Source: Gemmatimonadaceae bacterium (GTDB lineage: Bacteria > Gemmatimonadota > Gemmatimonadetes > Gemmatimonadales > Gemmatimonadaceae). From it: a stretch of 64,000 nucleotides of DNA. Below the pieces are notes generated by a model. It was not told the DNA's origin. It saw nothing but the letters and a program-made list of their open reading frames with translations, and ran no database searches. The stretch lies in contig WYBP01000014.1 in assembly GCA_011525845.1 (NCBI GenBank), positions 248,001-312,000 of the forward strand. Direction: 5' to 3'. The position numbers were made by a program, and so were the translations under genes. Shown in pieces: positions 1 through 8,828 of the stretch (the first letter of the stretch is position 1; every line of letters begins with the position of its first letter).

Positions 1-118
1 CGGCGGCCCGCTTGAACGCCTCGAGGTCCGGCCGTTGCGCCGCGCCTGGGTGCGGTGCGAGCGCGAGAAGGCCGAGGCCGGCGAGCACGGGGTAGATTGC
101 GGGGACGCGTCTGGGCAC
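1..118 (-). CDS. N-terminal fragment of a secreted protein (runs off the left edge)
   Basis: The reverse strand opens with a GTG codon at 118-116 and reads a classic signal peptide: two arginines, a hydrophobic stretch rich in Leu/Ala/Gly, and an Ala-x-Ala-like end (PGAAQ) around residue 30. Only about 39 codons are inside the window, so the function cannot be named. It is transcribed away from the CcdA gene that starts at 205. The start is inferred from the signal peptide only. Confidence 0.55.
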   Translation of the reverse strand, partial: MPRRVPAIYPVLAGLGLLALAPHPGAAQRPDLEAFKRAA

Positions 119-204
119 GATTCGCTCCGAAGTGGACTTCATAGATGGACGACGGACCGCCGCCCCGTGTTACCCGCTGAGCCCCCCATCGCACCGCCGC
201 CCTG

Positions 205-921
205 ATGGACTTCACCGACATCGCCACGCGCCTCTCGTCGAGCCCCCTGACGGCGATGCCGCTCGTCTTCCTGGCCGGGGTGCTCACGAGCCTCACCCCC
301 TGCATCTACCCGATGATCCCGATCACCGCGGCGATCGTCGGCGGGCAGACGGTCGGTGCGGAGAAGCCCCCGCGGTGGCGCACGGTCGCGCTCACCCTCG
401 CCTATGTGCTCGGGCTCGCGACGGTCTACTCGATCCTTGGCCTCATCGCCGGGCTCACGGGGACGCTCTTCGGCTCGATCAGCACGAACCCGTGGCTCTA
501 CTTCGCGATGGCGAACATGCTCGTGCTCGCCGCCCTCGCGATGCTCGACGTGATCCCGGTGCGGCTCCCGGCGTCGCTCGTGCAGCGAGCCGCGACCGCC
601 GGCACCGGCGGGCGCGCGGCCGGCGCCTTCGTGATGGGCGCGATGTCCGGACTGGTGGCGGCCCCCTGCGGCGCGCCCGTGATGGCCGCGATCCTCACCT
701 GGGTGGGCTCCACGGGGAGCCCCACGCTCGGTTTCGTGTATCTCTTCGTGTTCTCCGTCGGGATGTGCACCCTGCTGGTGGTGGTGGGCCTCTCGAGCGG
801 AGCGGTCTCGCGCCTGCCGCGCGCGGGTGCCTGGATGGTCTGGATCAAGCGGCTCTTCGCGTTCCTGATGCTCGGCGTCGCCGAGTGGTACCTCATCGAG
901 ATGGGGAAGCTCCTCATATGA
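205..921 (+). CDS. ccdA: CcdA/DsbD-type transmembrane thiol-disulfide reductant carrier
   Basis: This 238-residue integral membrane protein belongs to the CcdA/DsbD transmembrane family, which passes electrons from cytoplasmic thioredoxin across the membrane to periplasmic thiol proteins, for example for cytochrome c maturation. The sequence has about six hydrophobic segments and the two family cysteines in proline contexts: TPCIYP (Cys33) and APCGAP (Cys155). It lacks the fused periplasmic domains of full DsbD, so its length fits stand-alone CcdA. It overlaps by 4 bp (ATGA) with a TlpA-like thioredoxin at 918, the expected periplasmic partner. Function is known for the family; the pairing is visible here. 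Confidence 0.85.
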   Translation: MDFTDIATRLSSSPLTAMPLVFLAGVLTSLTPCIYPMIPITAAIVGGQTVGAEKPPRWRTVALTLAYVLGLATVYSILGLIAGLTGTLFGSISTNPWLYFAMANMLVLAALAMLDVIPVRLPASLVQRAATAGTGGRAAGAFVMGAMSGLVAAPCGAPVMAAILTWVGSTGSPTLGFVYLFVFSVGMCTLLVVVGLSSGAVSRLPRAGAWMVWIKRLFAFLMLGVAEWYLIEMGKLLI

Positions 922-1433
922 CCAAGTCCCACGTGCGCGGCCCCACGGCCGCCATCGCCCTGATGCTCGCCTCCCTCACCTTCGTGCCCGAGGGTGCGGC
1001 GCAGGAGAGCGGCATCCCCGTCGGGAGCAAGGGCCCCGACGCGGCGATGGAGACGCTGGACGGCGCAGCTGCGACGCTCGCACCGGTGATCGCCGGGAAG
1101 CCCGCGGTGATCGAGTTCTGGGCCACCTGGTGCCCGAACTGCAAGGAGCTCGAGCCCGCGCTGATGGCCGCGCACAAGAAGTACGGCGACCGCGTGGCGT
1201 TCGTCGGCGTGGCAGTGAGCGTGAACCAGTCCACGGAGCGCGTGCGGAGATACACCGCCGAGCGCATGGTGGGGTTCACGCACTTCTATGACCGGCGGGG
1301 GAACGCGGTGGAGGTGTACGACGTGCCGGCCACGAGCTATGTGGTCGTGCTCAACAAGGAGGGCGTCGTCGTCTACACCGGACTCGGCGGCAAGCAGGAC
1401 ATCGAGGGGGCGATCCAGAAGGCGCTGAAGTGA
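918..1433 (+). CDS. Exported TlpA-like thioredoxin
   Basis: A 171-residue protein with an N-terminal signal peptide (hydrophobic residues 10-22, cleavage likely near GAAQ at 29) followed by a thioredoxin fold. The redox motif WCPNC is at residues 71-75, and a cis-proline segment DVPATSY lies near residue 135. It resembles TlpA/ResA proteins that reduce cysteines outside the cytoplasmic membrane. The ATG overlaps the stop of the CcdA gene, so the two are almost certainly co-translated; CcdA would keep this protein reduced. A hydrolase gene follows with a GTGA overlap. Confidence 0.85.
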   Translation: MTKSHVRGPTAAIALMLASLTFVPEGAAQESGIPVGSKGPDAAMETLDGAAATLAPVIAGKPAVIEFWATWCPNCKELEPALMAAHKKYGDRVAFVGVAVSVNQSTERVRRYTAERMVGFTHFYDRRGNAVEVYDVPATSYVVVLNKEGVVVYTGLGGKQDIEGAIQKALK

Positions 1434-2377
1434 GCGGTGTGCGCCCGCGCGTGACTCTCCCGCCGGCGCCACGCCGCGGGCGCTGGCTCTTGATCGTTCC
1501 GCTCGCGATCGCCGTGCTCGGCTACCTCGGCGCGATCGCCTACCTCAAGGTGAACGAGACCGCGCTCGTCTATCATCCGGACGAGTACGGGGGTCGTGCG
1601 ATGGTCGCGCCGGCCGCGGACCTGCGCGTGGAAGAGGCGCGGGTGATGTCGCACGACGCGCCGGGCGACTCGCTCGCGCTCGTCACCTGGGTGATCCCAC
1701 CCGCCGACAGCGCGACCGCACTCGGGTTCTGGGTACTCGTCTGCCACGGCAACGCGGGGAACATCTCCCTTCCCATGCGTCAGGCGTGGACGCGCGCGCT
1801 CGTCGCGCAGGGCGTAGGCGTGGTCTCGTTCGACTATCGCGGCTATGGCGCGAGCGACGACGGTCCGCTCGACGAGGAAGGACTCTACCGTGATGCGCGC
1901 GCGGTCTACGACTGGATGGTGCGCGAGCGCGGGATCCCGCGCTCGCGGATCGTGATCTATGGACACTCGCTCGGGAGCGGCGTCGCGACTTCGCTCGCCG
2001 CACACGCCGAGGCGGCGGGACTCATCCTCGAGGGCGCGTTCACCTCGGTGCCGGATGTGGGCGCTTCACGCTACCCCTGGCTCCCCGTGCGCTTCGTGGC
2101 GGGGGAGCGCTTCGCGAGCATCCAGCGGATGGACAGCATCGCGATGCCCAAGCTCCAGCTCCACGCGACGGATGACGCGGTGATCCCACTCGAGTTCGGC
2201 GAGCGGCTCTTCGCGGCGACGCCGGCGCCGAAGGAGTTCGTCACGCTCACCGGTGGGCACGACCGCGCGTTCGAGGCGGACTCGGCGACGTACTATGGCG
2301 CGATCGGGCGGTGGCTCAAGATGCTGGCGGAGCCGGACAGGGAGTCGGCGCCGCCGGGCACTACCGGGGCGCGCTGA
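1430..2377 (+). CDS. Membrane-anchored alpha/beta hydrolase (BEM46/S33-like)
   Basis: A 315-residue hydrolase with an N-terminal membrane anchor (about residues 19-38). The alpha/beta hydrolase fold is marked by the oxyanion segment HGNAGN (106-111), the nucleophile elbow GHSLGSG (Ser180), an acid near TDDAVIP and the catalytic His in TGGHD. This pattern is typical of BEM46/serine aminopeptidase-like hydrolases; the substrate cannot be told from sequence. The GTG start overlaps the thioredoxin stop (GTGA), so it is the third gene of the ccdA operon. Its 3' end overlaps by 17 bp with the convergent esterase gene. Confidence 0.8.
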   Translation: MSGVRPRVTLPPAPRRGRWLLIVPLAIAVLGYLGAIAYLKVNETALVYHPDEYGGRAMVAPAADLRVEEARVMSHDAPGDSLALVTWVIPPADSATALGFWVLVCHGNAGNISLPMRQAWTRALVAQGVGVVSFDYRGYGASDDGPLDEEGLYRDARAVYDWMVRERGIPRSRIVIYGHSLGSGVATSLAAHAEAAGLILEGAFTSVPDVGASRYPWLPVRFVAGERFASIQRMDSIAMPKLQLHATDDAVIPLEFGERLFAATPAPKEFVTLTGGHDRAFEADSATYYGAIGRWLKMLAEPDRESAPPGTTGAR

Positions 2378-3332
2378 GTGCGCTGAGCACCGCGTCGCGC
2401 ACGGCAGGCCACGCCATGCTTCGCGGCGACATGAGCTCATGGTGCCCCGCCCCGGGAACCACGACCAGCTCCACCGGACTCCCACTCGCCCGCACCGCCG
2501 CCGCGTGCGCCTCGCGCGCCCTCGCCGGCATCACGCGGTCGAACTCCCCGACCACCTGCACCTGCGGCGTCCGCATCGGGAGCAGCTGCACCGGCGACCC
2601 CGCCGCATACCGCTCCGGCACCGCATCCGGCGTGCCGCCCATGAATGCATCCACCACGTCGCCGCAGGTGTTCGCCGAGTAGGTGCGGAAGTCCGCGAGG
2701 TCGGCGATCCCCGCGAGCGCGACCGCCGCGCGGATCGCGACCGGCGCGCCGTCGCGCGTCCAGGCGCCGATCGGACTCGACGCCGGCACGCGCCCCTCGG
2801 CGGCCGCGGCGAGCCAGAGGGCGAGGTGTCCGCCCGCCGAGTGGCCGACGCTGACGACACGGTCCAGGTCGAGCGGGTGCGTGCGCGCGAGGACGCGGAG
2901 ATGCGCCGTGGCGGCGAGCACGTCGAGGAAGGTGTTCGGCCACCCGCCGCCCGGGCTGTCGGTGCGCCGGTACTCGATGTTCCAGGTGGCGACGCCCGCG
3001 TCGCGGAGCGCGTCGGCGAGCGGGGTGCTGTTCACGATCGACGCGTAGCGCTCCACCCAGCACCCGCCATGGATCACGATCGCGACCGGGAACGGGCCGT
3101 CCCCCGGCGGGAGGCGCAGGTCGCCGAACTGGAGCGGGTCGGTGCCGTACGCGGCGCGCTCGGTCGCGGGCTTCGACGGGAGCGCGTCGACGTCGCTCGC
3201 GCGGAGGAGTTGGGCGTCGAGGTCCATCGTCGGGACTCCAGCGAGGAGAAGAAGAAGGACGGTGAGGCCGCGCGCGATCGCAGCCGCGATGCGACCGTCG
3301 AGGGTGGAGCGGCGCGCGGGCCGTCGAGTCAC
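2361..3332 (-). CDS. Secreted alpha/beta hydrolase, esterase-like
   Basis: A 323-residue protein with a hydrophobic signal segment around residues 22-34 and an alpha/beta hydrolase domain of the BD-FAE/esterase type. Visible motifs are HGGCW (oxyanion hole) and GHSAGGH (nucleophile elbow), with a likely acid in GEFDRVMP and His in GAGHHE near the C-terminus. The substrate is unknown; related enzymes cleave esters of sugars or lipids. The GTG start overlaps the stop of the upstream 2H phosphoesterase gene (GTGA), making it the last gene of the reverse-strand trio that begins with the PAP2 phosphatase. Confidence 0.8.
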   Translation of the reverse strand: MTRRPARRSTLDGRIAAAIARGLTVLLLLLAGVPTMDLDAQLLRASDVDALPSKPATERAAYGTDPLQFGDLRLPPGDGPFPVAIVIHGGCWVERYASIVNSTPLADALRDAGVATWNIEYRRTDSPGGGWPNTFLDVLAATAHLRVLARTHPLDLDRVVSVGHSAGGHLALWLAAAAEGRVPASSPIGAWTRDGAPVAIRAAVALAGIADLADFRTYSANTCGDVVDAFMGGTPDAVPERYAAGSPVQLLPMRTPQVQVVGEFDRVMPARAREAHAAAVRASGSPVELVVVPGAGHHELMSPRSMAWPAVRDAVLSALSAPR

Positions 3333-3862
3333 GCGCCCCCCTCGAGCTGCGCGCGGAAGAGGAGCGTCGGCGGCTGCGGTTCCTTCGTGTGGTAGACGCA
3401 GAGCGTGTGCACCGTGAACGGCTCCTCCTCGCGGATCGCCAGCATCGCCTTGAGGTTCGCGGCCGTGAGCGTCGGGTACAGGTTGATCGTGCAGTGCGGC
3501 GTGAACGGGTAGCGGCTCGGCAGGAAGGGGAGCCCGCAGGTCTTCAGGTCCTCGTGCAGCTTGCGCAGCGGGCCGTGCGGGTCGAGGCGCAGCGAGACGA
3601 TCTCGCGCTGCACGAAGCGCTCGGGATGGCCGAACTGCAGCGTGATCGGCGGCGTGGCCTTGGCGATCGGGAGGATCTTCTCCTTCATCAGGGCCACCGG
3701 GGTGTCCGGCGGCGCGGGGCCCGAGCCCGATGACCCGATGAGGGTGATGTGGGGCGGGAGGTAGCGCCCCATCTTCGGGTCGAAGCGCATCTGGTACGCG
3801 TGGATGCGCTTCGCGAGCTCCCCTTCGAGCTCGGTGGTGATGAAGATCCCGCTCACCGCCAC
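3329..3862 (-). CDS. 2H phosphoesterase / 2'-5' RNA ligase-like protein
   Basis: A 177-residue protein with the two signature H-x-T motifs of the 2H superfamily: HIT at 38-40 and HCT at 123-125. Members (LigT/ThpR, CPDases) ligate or hydrolyse 2',3'-cyclic or 2'-5' phosphodiester bonds in RNA or nucleotides. Length matches the family. It overlaps the upstream PAP2 gene by 10 bp and the downstream esterase by 4 bp, so the three are translationally coupled, although no shared pathway is evident. The exact substrate is open. Confidence 0.82.
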   Translation of the reverse strand: MAVSGIFITTELEGELAKRIHAYQMRFDPKMGRYLPPHITLIGSSGSGPAPPDTPVALMKEKILPIAKATPPITLQFGHPERFVQREIVSLRLDPHGPLRKLHEDLKTCGLPFLPSRYPFTPHCTINLYPTLTAANLKAMLAIREEEPFTVHTLCVYHTKEPQPPTLLFRAQLEGGA

Positions 3863-4698
3863 GAGAACGTCACCCCGAGCTCGGTGCGGCCGTCCCCCGC
3901 GGGCCGGACCAGCGGGCGCATCGCCGGTCCGAGCAGCAGCGCATCCACACGGTTGCCGGGGCGCGTGCGGTGCCAGCGCGTCACCGCGAGTCCCCCGACG
4001 ATGCCGATCCCCGCGCCCATCGTCACGTCACTCAGCCAGTGCGCATCGCGATAGGTGCGCGCGTAGGCGGTGCTGAGCGCCATCGTGTAGCTCGCGACGC
4101 CGACGAGCCGCGCGTGGCGTGGTGCGCGATGCGCCACCTCGCTCGTGACCGCGGCGGCGAAGGCGAAGGCGGCGGTGCTGTGCCCCGACGGGAACGACTC
4201 ATAGTCGCCATTCCCCGAGCCGAACCCGCGCCCGAACTCCACGTCCCACGCGTCCGCCGGCGCGACGCGCGGCCGCGCCCTGCCGAACGCCCCCTTGAGC
4301 ACCTTGGTCACCACGCTGCTCACCGTGATCGCCTCGAGCGCGCGAAGTCCGACGGCCGCGACACCCTCGTTGCGCGCATAGAGCCCGCCTCCCCAGAGCG
4401 CGGCGCCGAGCACCACGACGCCGGGTTGGCCCCAGCCGTTCCCGATGTCCGCGAGGGCGCCGAACGTGGCGTTCGACTGGGACGCGGGCCCGCGGACTTC
4501 GCTCCGGACGGACGCGTCGGCCCGCTGGGCGAGCGCGGCGAGTCCACCGGTGCCCGCGAGCCATCCGAGATCGCGCACCGTGACCGCCGCCGGTGGCTTC
4601 ACGGCACCAGTGTCGGGCGGCGCCTGAGCCGATATCCCACCGGGAGTTGCCATCGCCACGAACGCGGCGAACGGCACGAGAGAGCGGATCGGCTTCAC
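3853..4698 (-). CDS. PAP2-superfamily phosphatase
   Basis: The PAP2 (type 2 phosphatidic acid phosphatase) signature is complete: a K-x6-RP motif (KGAFGRARP), the PSGHS motif, and the third motif with a histidine in RTYRDAHWLSD. Such enzymes dephosphorylate lipid phosphates such as phosphatidate or undecaprenyl pyrophosphate outside the cytoplasmic membrane. I chose the GTG at 4698 because the following residues (KPIRSLVPFAAF) form a good signal peptide and a TAAAAT box lies 7 nt upstream. An ATG at 4737 or 4767 in the same frame is possible, but 4767 lies inside a dispersed purine-rich repeat and gives an unconvincing N-terminus. Confidence 0.8.
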   Translation of the reverse strand: MKPIRSLVPFAAFVAMATPGGISAQAPPDTGAVKPPAAVTVRDLGWLAGTGGLAALAQRADASVRSEVRGPASQSNATFGALADIGNGWGQPGVVVLGAALWGGGLYARNEGVAAVGLRALEAITVSSVVTKVLKGAFGRARPRVAPADAWDVEFGRGFGSGNGDYESFPSGHSTAAFAFAAAVTSEVAHRAPRHARLVGVASYTMALSTAYARTYRDAHWLSDVTMGAGIGIVGGLAVTRWHRTRPGNRVDALLLGPAMRPLVRPAGDGRTELGVTFSWR

Positions 4699-4705
4699 CC
4701 CCGGT

Positions 4706-4711
4706 ATTTTA
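4706..4711 (-). promoter_or_regulatory. Candidate -10 box, leaderless start of the PAP2 gene
   Basis: The reverse strand reads TAAAAT, then 7 nt, then the GTG at 4698. This spacing would put the transcription start at or next to the start codon. The same arrangement recurs at several other genes in the window. Prediction from sequence only. Confidence 0.45.
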
Positions 4712-4743
4712 GCTGCGAGACGAGGGGAGAGCGACATTCGCCT

Positions 4744-4782
4744 GGTCCCTCCCACCTCCCATCTCACACCTCACACCTGCAG
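4744..4782. repeat. Dispersed heptamer-based purine/pyrimidine repeat, copy 1
   Basis: The stretch reads CTCCCACCTCCCATCTCACA and then CCTCACACCTGCAG on the + strand. It shares about 30 bases with the 8821-8903 element, including the shared end ACCTGCAG/ATCTGCAG. It sits between the divergent PAP2 and GNAT genes, immediately before the GTG at 4786. Confidence 0.7.
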
Positions 4783-4785
4783 TCC

Positions 4786-5550
4786 GTGATCCTTCGCGAC
4801 TTCGAATCCCACGCCGACCGCGCCAAGTGCGTCGAGCTCCAGGAACTCACCTGGGGCAAGGGCTTCACGGAGAAGGTCCCCGCCGCGATGCTCCTCGTCG
4901 CGCAGAAGCTCGGCGGCGTCACGGCGGGCGCGTTCGACGAGAGCGGCACGATGCTCGGCTTCGTCTTCGGCGTGACCGGCGTGAAGGACGGGAAACTCGT
5001 CCACTGGTCCGACATGCTCGCGGTGCGCCCCGAGGCGCAGGGCACGCACCTGGGCACCCGGCTCAAGGAGTACCAGCGCGACCGCTGCCGCGAGCTGGGG
5101 ATCGAGACCATCTACTGGACCTACGATCCGCTGGTCGCCCGCAACGCCCACCTGAACCTCAACCGGATGGGCGCGCGCGCGGTGGAGTACGTGGTCGCGA
5201 TGTACGGCGAGGGCACCAACTCCCCGCTCCAGGGCGACATGCCCACCGACCGCTTCGTGATCGACTGGGCCGTGGACCCCGCCAAGGCCGCGAAGCCGCT
5301 CGCTGCGCTGCCGAGCCCGCTCCCGCTCGCCGTGGGCGACGCCGCGCACGAAGGGGAGCTCGTGGACGCGCCCGAGGTGGGGGTGCGCGTCCCACGCGAC
5401 ATCACCGCGCTCGCGGCCTCCGATCTCGCCACGGCGCGGCGCTGGCGCTTCGCCACGCGGCGCGCCTTCACGCATTACCTCGCGCGCGGGTACACCGTGC
5501 GCGGCTTCGTCGCGGACGACCGCGGCGGCACCTACCTCCTCAGCCGATGA
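4786..5550 (+). CDS. GNAT acyltransferase, likely N-succinyltransferase for D-amino acids
   Basis: A 254-residue GNAT-family protein. An acyl-CoA binding segment is recognisable in the region MLAVRPEAQGTHLGTRLK (about residues 82-99; compare the usual R/Q-x2-GxG/A loop), followed by a C-terminal extension of about 100 residues. The GTG start at 4786 follows a repeat element. The stop overlaps the ATG of the NSAR/OSBS gene (ATGA). In Geobacillus a GNAT succinyltransferase, NSAR and an M20 desuccinylase together convert D- to L-amino acids; the same three-gene order here supports that role, which remains an inference because GNAT substrates cannot be read from sequence. Confidence 0.75.
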   Translation: MILRDFESHADRAKCVELQELTWGKGFTEKVPAAMLLVAQKLGGVTAGAFDESGTMLGFVFGVTGVKDGKLVHWSDMLAVRPEAQGTHLGTRLKEYQRDRCRELGIETIYWTYDPLVARNAHLNLNRMGARAVEYVVAMYGEGTNSPLQGDMPTDRFVIDWAVDPAKAAKPLAALPSPLPLAVGDAAHEGELVDAPEVGVRVPRDITALAASDLATARRWRFATRRAFTHYLARGYTVRGFVADDRGGTYLLSR

Positions 5551-6674
5551 TCCACCTCGACCGCATCGTCCTCCGCGAGATCCGCCTCCCGCTCCGCGAG
5601 CCCTTCCGCATCTCGTCCGGGGAGATGACCGAACGACGGATCCTGCTCTGCGAGCTCTTCGACGCCGACGGCGCCTCCACCTGGAGCGAGTGCGTGGTGG
5701 ACGACGCGCCGAACTACTCCCCCGAGACGCTCGACACCGCCTGGCCGACCATCACGCGCTTCCTCGCGCCGCGCCTCCTCGGCCGGCGCGTCGAGACGCC
5801 CGGCGAGGTGTTCGCGCTCCTCGAGCAGGACGTGCGCGGGCACAACATGGCCAAGGCCGCGCTCGAGATGGGGTGCTGGGCCATCGCGGCCGAGCAGGCG
5901 GAGATGCCGCTCGCCCGGCTGATCGGCGGCACGCGCGAGCGGATCGCCACCGGGATCTCGCTCGGCATCCAGCGCGACGTGCACGCGCTGATCGCCAAGG
6001 CGGAGGAGGCGCTGGCGGCGGGGTACCAGAAGGTGAAGATCAAGATCGCCCCGGGGCGCGACGTGGACTGGGTGCGCGCGGTGCGCACGGCCGTCGGCCA
6101 CGACGCGCACCTGATGGCGGACGCGAACAACGCCTACACGCTCGCCGACACCGACCGCCTCCTCGCGCTGGACGACCTGGGGCTGATGATGATCGAGCAG
6201 CCCCTCGCCTGGGACGACCTCGTGCGGCACGCCGAGCTGCAGCGGAAGCTCCGCACGCCCCTCTGCCTCGACGAGTCGATCGTCTCGCTGGAGCGGGCGC
6301 AGGACATGGTCACGCTCGAGGCGGGGCGCATAGTGAACATCAAGCCCGGGCGGGTGGGCGGGTTCACGGCATCGCTCCGCATCCATGATTACTGTGAGAG
6401 TGTGGGCGTCCCGGTCTGGTGCGGCGGGATGCTCGAGAGCGGGATCGGGCGCGCGTACAACGTCGCGCTCGCCTCGCTGCCGAACTTCACGCTTCCCGGC
6501 GACCTCTCGCCGAGCGCGCGCTACTGGGCGCAGGATGTCGTGACGCCGGAATGGACGATGGATGCGGAAGGGATGGTGCAGGTGCCGCTCGGCATGTCCG
6601 GCATCGGCGTCACGGTGGACCGCAAGCGGATCGAATCACTCACGGTACGTGCCGAGGAGCTGCGCGCGCGATGA
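5547..6674 (+). CDS. menC: N-succinylamino acid racemase / o-succinylbenzoate synthase (enolase superfamily)
   Basis: A 375-residue enolase-superfamily enzyme. All catalytic positions of the NSAR/OSBS family are present with a constant offset of +3 from the Amycolatopsis enzyme: the acid/base lysines in KIK (Lys164, Lys166) and NIKPG (Lys266), and the metal ligands Asp192 (MADANN), Glu217 (MIEQP) and Asp242 (CLDES). These enzymes dehydrate SHCHC to o-succinylbenzoate in menaquinone synthesis and/or racemise N-succinyl amino acids. No other menaquinone gene is nearby, while an acyltransferase and an M20 hydrolase overlap it on either side by ATGA, so the racemase role is more likely. The symbol is used in the family sense. 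Confidence 0.85.
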   Translation: MIHLDRIVLREIRLPLREPFRISSGEMTERRILLCELFDADGASTWSECVVDDAPNYSPETLDTAWPTITRFLAPRLLGRRVETPGEVFALLEQDVRGHNMAKAALEMGCWAIAAEQAEMPLARLIGGTRERIATGISLGIQRDVHALIAKAEEALAAGYQKVKIKIAPGRDVDWVRAVRTAVGHDAHLMADANNAYTLADTDRLLALDDLGLMMIEQPLAWDDLVRHAELQRKLRTPLCLDESIVSLERAQDMVTLEAGRIVNIKPGRVGGFTASLRIHDYCESVGVPVWCGGMLESGIGRAYNVALASLPNFTLPGDLSPSARYWAQDVVTPEWTMDAEGMVQVPLGMSGIGVTVDRKRIESLTVRAEELRAR

Positions 6675-7870
6675 CGAAGGGGAAGAGCGGGACCGAGCAG
6701 CTCGTGGGACAGTTCACGGCCGGGGAGCGCGCCCTGCTCCTCGAGTTGCGCCGCGCGCTGCACCGCAACCCGGAGCCCTCGTGGCAGGAGCTCAAGACGC
6801 AGTCGCTCCTCAAGGCCGCGATCGAGCAGGCCGGGATCAAGGTGGTGCGGGAGGTCGCGAAGACCGGCCTCATCGCCCGCATCCCCGGGACCGCCAAGGG
6901 TGGACCCGTCGTCGCGATCCGCGGCGACATCGACGGTCTCCCGATCCTCGAGGAGACGGAGCTGCCGTACGCCTCCGAGACGCCGGGGATGATGCACGCC
7001 TGCGGGCACGACATGCACGCCACCTGGACCGTGGCGGCGGGGATGCTCCTCGCGAAGTCCCCCGCGGTCGGCGAGGTGCTTCTGGTGCTGCAGCCCGCGG
7101 AGGAGGTGGGCGAGGGGGCGGCCAAGGTGCTCGCGAGCGGCGCGCTCGAGGGCGTGGCCGCGATGTTCGGCGCCCATGTCGACTGGCGCTACGACGTCGG
7201 GGAGTTCGTCGCCGACGCGGGACCGCTCGCCGCGAGCACCGACACCTTCGAGGTGGATTTCCGCGGCAGCGGCGGCCATGGCGCGCGCCCGCAGGACACG
7301 AAGGATCCCGTGGTGGGGATGGCCGCGTTCGTCTGCGACGTGCAGACCGTCGTCTCCCGCCGGCTCGACCCCGCCGTGCCCGGCGTGATCAGCGTGGGGA
7401 TCCTCAAGGCCGGGGGCGCGCCGAACGTGATCCCCGAGACGTCGCACTGCGCCGGCACCATCCGCGCGACGACACCCGAGGTGCGGAAGATGCTCGCCGA
7501 CGAGCTCGGCCGGCTCGCCCACTCGGTGGCCGCGACGCACCAGCTCAAGGCGAAGGTCACGCTCAAGGAGGGCACGCCTCCGCTGATCAACCCCGAGCGC
7601 GGCGCCGGCTGGGCGCAGGACGCGGTGCGCGAGCTGCTCGGCAAGTCCGCGCTCCGCTCGCTGCTGCGCGCGAACATGGGGGGCGAGGACTTCGCGTTCT
7701 ACCTGGAGAAGATGGACGGCTGCTTCCTCCGGGTCGGCACCCACCGCGGGGCGGGGGAGCGCGTGGGCGTGCACAACTCGAAGTTCAACCCGGACGAGGA
7801 GACGATCTTCCTCGCGGGCGCGGTGCTCGCGGAGTGCGCGCGCAAGGCGAGTGCGGAGCTCGCGGGCTGA
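6671..7870 (+). CDS. M20 metallopeptidase / N-acyl-L-amino acid hydrolase
   Basis: A 399-residue M20D amidohydrolase (hippurate hydrolase/aminoacylase type). Metal-site motifs are visible: HACGHDMH, the EE pair in QPAEEVGEG, and a late His in GVHNSKF; the dimerisation lid contains SGGHGARP. Such enzymes remove N-acyl groups from L-amino acids. It overlaps the NSAR/OSBS gene by 4 bp, and the natural reading is that it releases L-amino acids from N-succinyl-L-amino acids, making the upstream racemisation irreversible. The substrate is inferred from context. FabI follows after 43 bp. Confidence 0.85.
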   Translation: MTKGKSGTEQLVGQFTAGERALLLELRRALHRNPEPSWQELKTQSLLKAAIEQAGIKVVREVAKTGLIARIPGTAKGGPVVAIRGDIDGLPILEETELPYASETPGMMHACGHDMHATWTVAAGMLLAKSPAVGEVLLVLQPAEEVGEGAAKVLASGALEGVAAMFGAHVDWRYDVGEFVADAGPLAASTDTFEVDFRGSGGHGARPQDTKDPVVGMAAFVCDVQTVVSRRLDPAVPGVISVGILKAGGAPNVIPETSHCAGTIRATTPEVRKMLADELGRLAHSVAATHQLKAKVTLKEGTPPLINPERGAGWAQDAVRELLGKSALRSLLRANMGGEDFAFYLEKMDGCFLRVGTHRGAGERVGVHNSKFNPDEETIFLAGAVLAECARKASAELAG

Positions 7871-7913
7871 CCCTCCACTTGCCGCACCGCCCTTCCCACA
7901 CCATATCACGCCC

Positions 7914-8828
7914 ATGCTCCCCATCGACCTGAAGGGCAAGCGCGCCCTAATCGCCGGCGTCGCCGACGACGGCGGCTTCGGCTTCGCCATCGCCAAGGCC
8001 ATGATCCAGGCCGGCGCCACCGTCTGCGTGGCCACCTGGCCGCCGGCGCTCAACATCTTCCTGAACCTCCTCGAGCGCGGGAAGATGGACGAGTCGCGCA
8101 AGCTCCCCGACGGCTCGCTGCTCGAGTTCGAGAAGATCTACCCGCTCGACGCGGCCTTCGACCGGCTCGAGGACGCCCCCGCGGAGATCCGCGAGAACAA
8201 GCGCTACAAGGACACCGGCGACTTCTCGCTCGAGGGACTCGCGGCACGCATGCGCGCCGATTTCGGCGAGCAGCCGCTCGACATCCTGGTGCACTCGCTC
8301 GCGAACGGGCCCGAGGTGAAGAAGCCGCTGCTCGAGGTGAGCCGCAACGGCTACCTCGCCGCGGTGAGTGTCAGCGCCTACTCGCTGATCGGGATGCTGC
8401 GCGCGTTCGGCCCGATGCTCCGTCCCGGTTCGAGCGTCGCCTCGCTCACCTACATGGCGAGCGAGCGCGCGATCCCCGGCTACGGCGGCGGGATGAGCTC
8501 GGCCAAGGCCGCGCTCGAGAGCGACACCCGGGTGCTGGCCTTCGAGGCCGGCCGGAAGTGGGGCGCACGGGTGAACACCGTGAGCGCCGGCCCCTACGCC
8601 TCGCGCGCCGCGAGCGCGATCGGGATCATCGGCGCGATGGTGAAGTACTGCGAGGCCAACTCCGCACTCCCGCAGGCGCTCGATGCCAGCGAGGTCGGCC
8701 ACGCCACCGCCTTCCTCTGCTCACCCCTCGCCAGCGGGATCACCGGGGCGACTGTGTACGTGGACAAGGGGTACCACGCCATGGGGATGGCGGTGGATGG
8801 GGCGTCGGTTCCAGAACTGCAGATGTGA
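7914..8828 (+). CDS. fabI: Enoyl-[acyl-carrier-protein] reductase, plant/chlamydial type
   Basis: A 304-residue SDR-fold enoyl-ACP reductase for the last step of fatty acid elongation. The N-terminal nucleotide motif is [14 protein letters not shown]. The catalytic region reads [19 protein letters not shown]: two tyrosines ten residues apart and a lysine eight after the second, one residue more than in E. coli FabI and identical in layout to plant and Chlamydia enzymes. An insertion of about 40 residues after the cofactor-binding part also matches that subgroup. The final residues and stop lie within a repeat element. Confidence 0.9.
   Translation: MLPIDLKGKRALIAGVADDGGFGFAIAKAMIQAGATVCVATWPPALNIFLNLLERGKMDESRKLPDGSLLEFEKIYPLDAAFDRLEDAPAEIRENKRYKDTGDFSLEGLAARMRADFGEQPLDILVHSLANGPEVKKPLLEVSRNGYLAAVSVSAYSLIGMLRAFGPMLRPGSSVASLTYMASERAIPGYGGGMSSAKAALESDTRVLAFEAGRKWGARVNTVSAGPYASRAASAIGIIGAMVKYCEANSALPQALDASEVGHATAFLCSPLASGITGATVYVDKGYHAMGMAVDGASVPELQM

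Noticed and set aside
3970-4785. Long + strand frame extending the GNAT gene upstream by more than 270 codons
   Set aside because: It runs antisense through the PAP2 gene, is Arg/Pro-rich and has no GNAT homology; the real start is the GTG at 4786.
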